This document shows, in pieces, positions 17,729 to 18,630 of a stretch of DNA of 18,630 nucleotides. The notes under the pieces were generated by a model. The model did not search any database. It saw nothing but the letters and a program-made list of their open reading frames with translations, and was not told the origin of the DNA. Position 1 is the stretch's first letter, and the number at the start of each line of letters is the position of its first letter. The translations under genes and the position numbers were made by a program. Source of the DNA: Fragilaria radians. Its lineage: Eukaryota > Bacillariophyta > Fragilariophyceae > Fragilariales > Fragilariaceae. The DNA is taken from positions 103,397 through 122,026 of the forward strand of contig CAAAJI010000137.1 in the NCBI GenBank assembly GCA_900642245.1. Direction: 5' to 3'.

Positions 17729-18630
17729 TCGAAGCAAGCGACACACACACCACCAGTAAAGTCGCGTCTTTTTTATTGCAAAAAAAGCTATATTTCGACA
17801 TGTGTTTTTATTGCCCTACAAAAGACGAAAACAAAATATGAATACTAACTTGATTTCACGATCCTTCTCAAATCAAGGATCAAACAAGACAGAAATAATC
17901 ACTAGGTGACTGCTTACCCAGATTGATCTTTTTGTATAATAAGGCAATCAGTTACTCTTAAGTAAGCGCCATTTCAAAAGCACTTGAGCTAATTGTTGGA
18001 CTGAGATTGAAGTAACCTTGAAGCCGTCTTGGCAGGTAGCGGAATAGGGACAAGTATTTTCTGAATTGCAAATTATTGAAAAATACCCCGACTCAATTCT
18101 TTTTGGAATCCTAAACTATCAGAATATATTGCGATATTTATATGTAAAATGGTTTGTCTAAATGGTAAAATGTAGAAGGCTTAATCACAATATGACGGAT
18201 GGCGATGGCAGTGAGCCTATTGCGGGAATAATTCTCTTTGGAGTGCCTGAGACTTACTTCCTAGAATGCTCCGAGTTAACTCCTTAGAGGAAATTCAATA
18301 AGTTCCAATGGCTTGAATAGCACAGAAGATTGTAGTAGAAGTTACTACTTTGTGTCAGGTAAACGGCAAATGAGGCTGTAGTGCAAATTGCTACATTATG
18401 TGAGGTGTACGGTCATTGGCTTAGTCATTGATTATTGTGTAGTGAGATTAAACTTAGTAATCACAACTTTAGGAAAACCATGTACAATAAAGTCAATTTT
18501 AGTTCATTTACTCATCCTTTTCAGGTATTGTTGTCATCTGAGGTACATCATCACAACATAGCATTTGACCGGCTAATTTTGTCAACTCTATTTGAAGTAA
18601 GCTTTGACCAACCGTGACTAGGATCAAGAA
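17729..18630. other. Intergenic region at the right end
   Basis: About 900 nt with no supported gene. It should begin with the 5' UTR and promoter of the methyltransferase gene. It holds a short CA microsatellite at 17741-17752 and a tandem pair of hairpin-forming repeats at 18331-18420. The open frame at 18435-18617 is short and unrecognised. Confidence 0.55.
18331..18420. repeat. Tandem pair of about 45-nt repeats, each with a hairpin
   Basis: Unit A (18331-18376) and unit B (18377-18420) abut exactly. Shared blocks in order are TGTAGT, CTAC, TGT, AGGT, ACGG and a final GGC, about 65-70 percent identity overall. Each unit starts with a stem: GTAGTA/TACTAC in A, TGTAG/CTACA in B, with pair-preserving differences in sequence. 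No third full copy is seen on either side. Confidence 0.6.

Overview
The window is nuclear DNA of a eukaryote, most likely a diatom or a close stramenopile with a secondary plastid. The reasons are short GT-AG introns (60, 75 and 119 nt) that repair the reading frames, genes alternating between strands without operons, AT-rich intergenic DNA, a eukaryotic cytosolic-type seryl-tRNA synthetase, and a TypA/BipA GTPase whose leader looks like a diatom bipartite plastid leader (signal peptide cut before a Phe). The species cannot be named from the sequence alone.

Layout. 1-1363: no gene seen. 1364-3188 (+): unrecognised membrane protein in two overlapping frames, joined by a short intron or a 1-nt shift. 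3838-5262 (-): seryl-tRNA synthetase. About 5530-5935 (+): decayed Ty1/copia RNase H fragment, flanked by a diverged 50-bp direct repeat. 6692-8419 (+, one intron): membrane-anchored protein with a Sec63/Brl-like C-terminal domain. 8824-11063 (-, two introns): plastid-type TypA/BipA. 11064-14246: 3.2 kb with no supported gene, holding two small perfect hairpins. 14247-16250 (+): unrecognised membrane-anchored protein with about eight degenerate 30-residue repeats and a TPR-like C-terminus. 16415-17728 (-): SpoU/TrmH-family RNA 2'-O-ribose methyltransferase, probably organellar. 17729-18630: no gene; a tandem pair of 45-nt hairpin-forming repeats near the right end.

The genes do not form one pathway. 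Three concern protein synthesis (tRNA charging, a ribosome-associated GTPase, RNA ribose methylation) and one may concern ER translocation, but they sit in independent convergent or divergent arrangements with no sign of a cluster. I found no convincing new biological system. The items most worth a second look are the copia relic with its duplicated flank, the two-frame gene at 1364-3188, the Sec63-like protein that lacks a J domain, the repeat/TPR protein, and the tandem repeat at 18331-18420.
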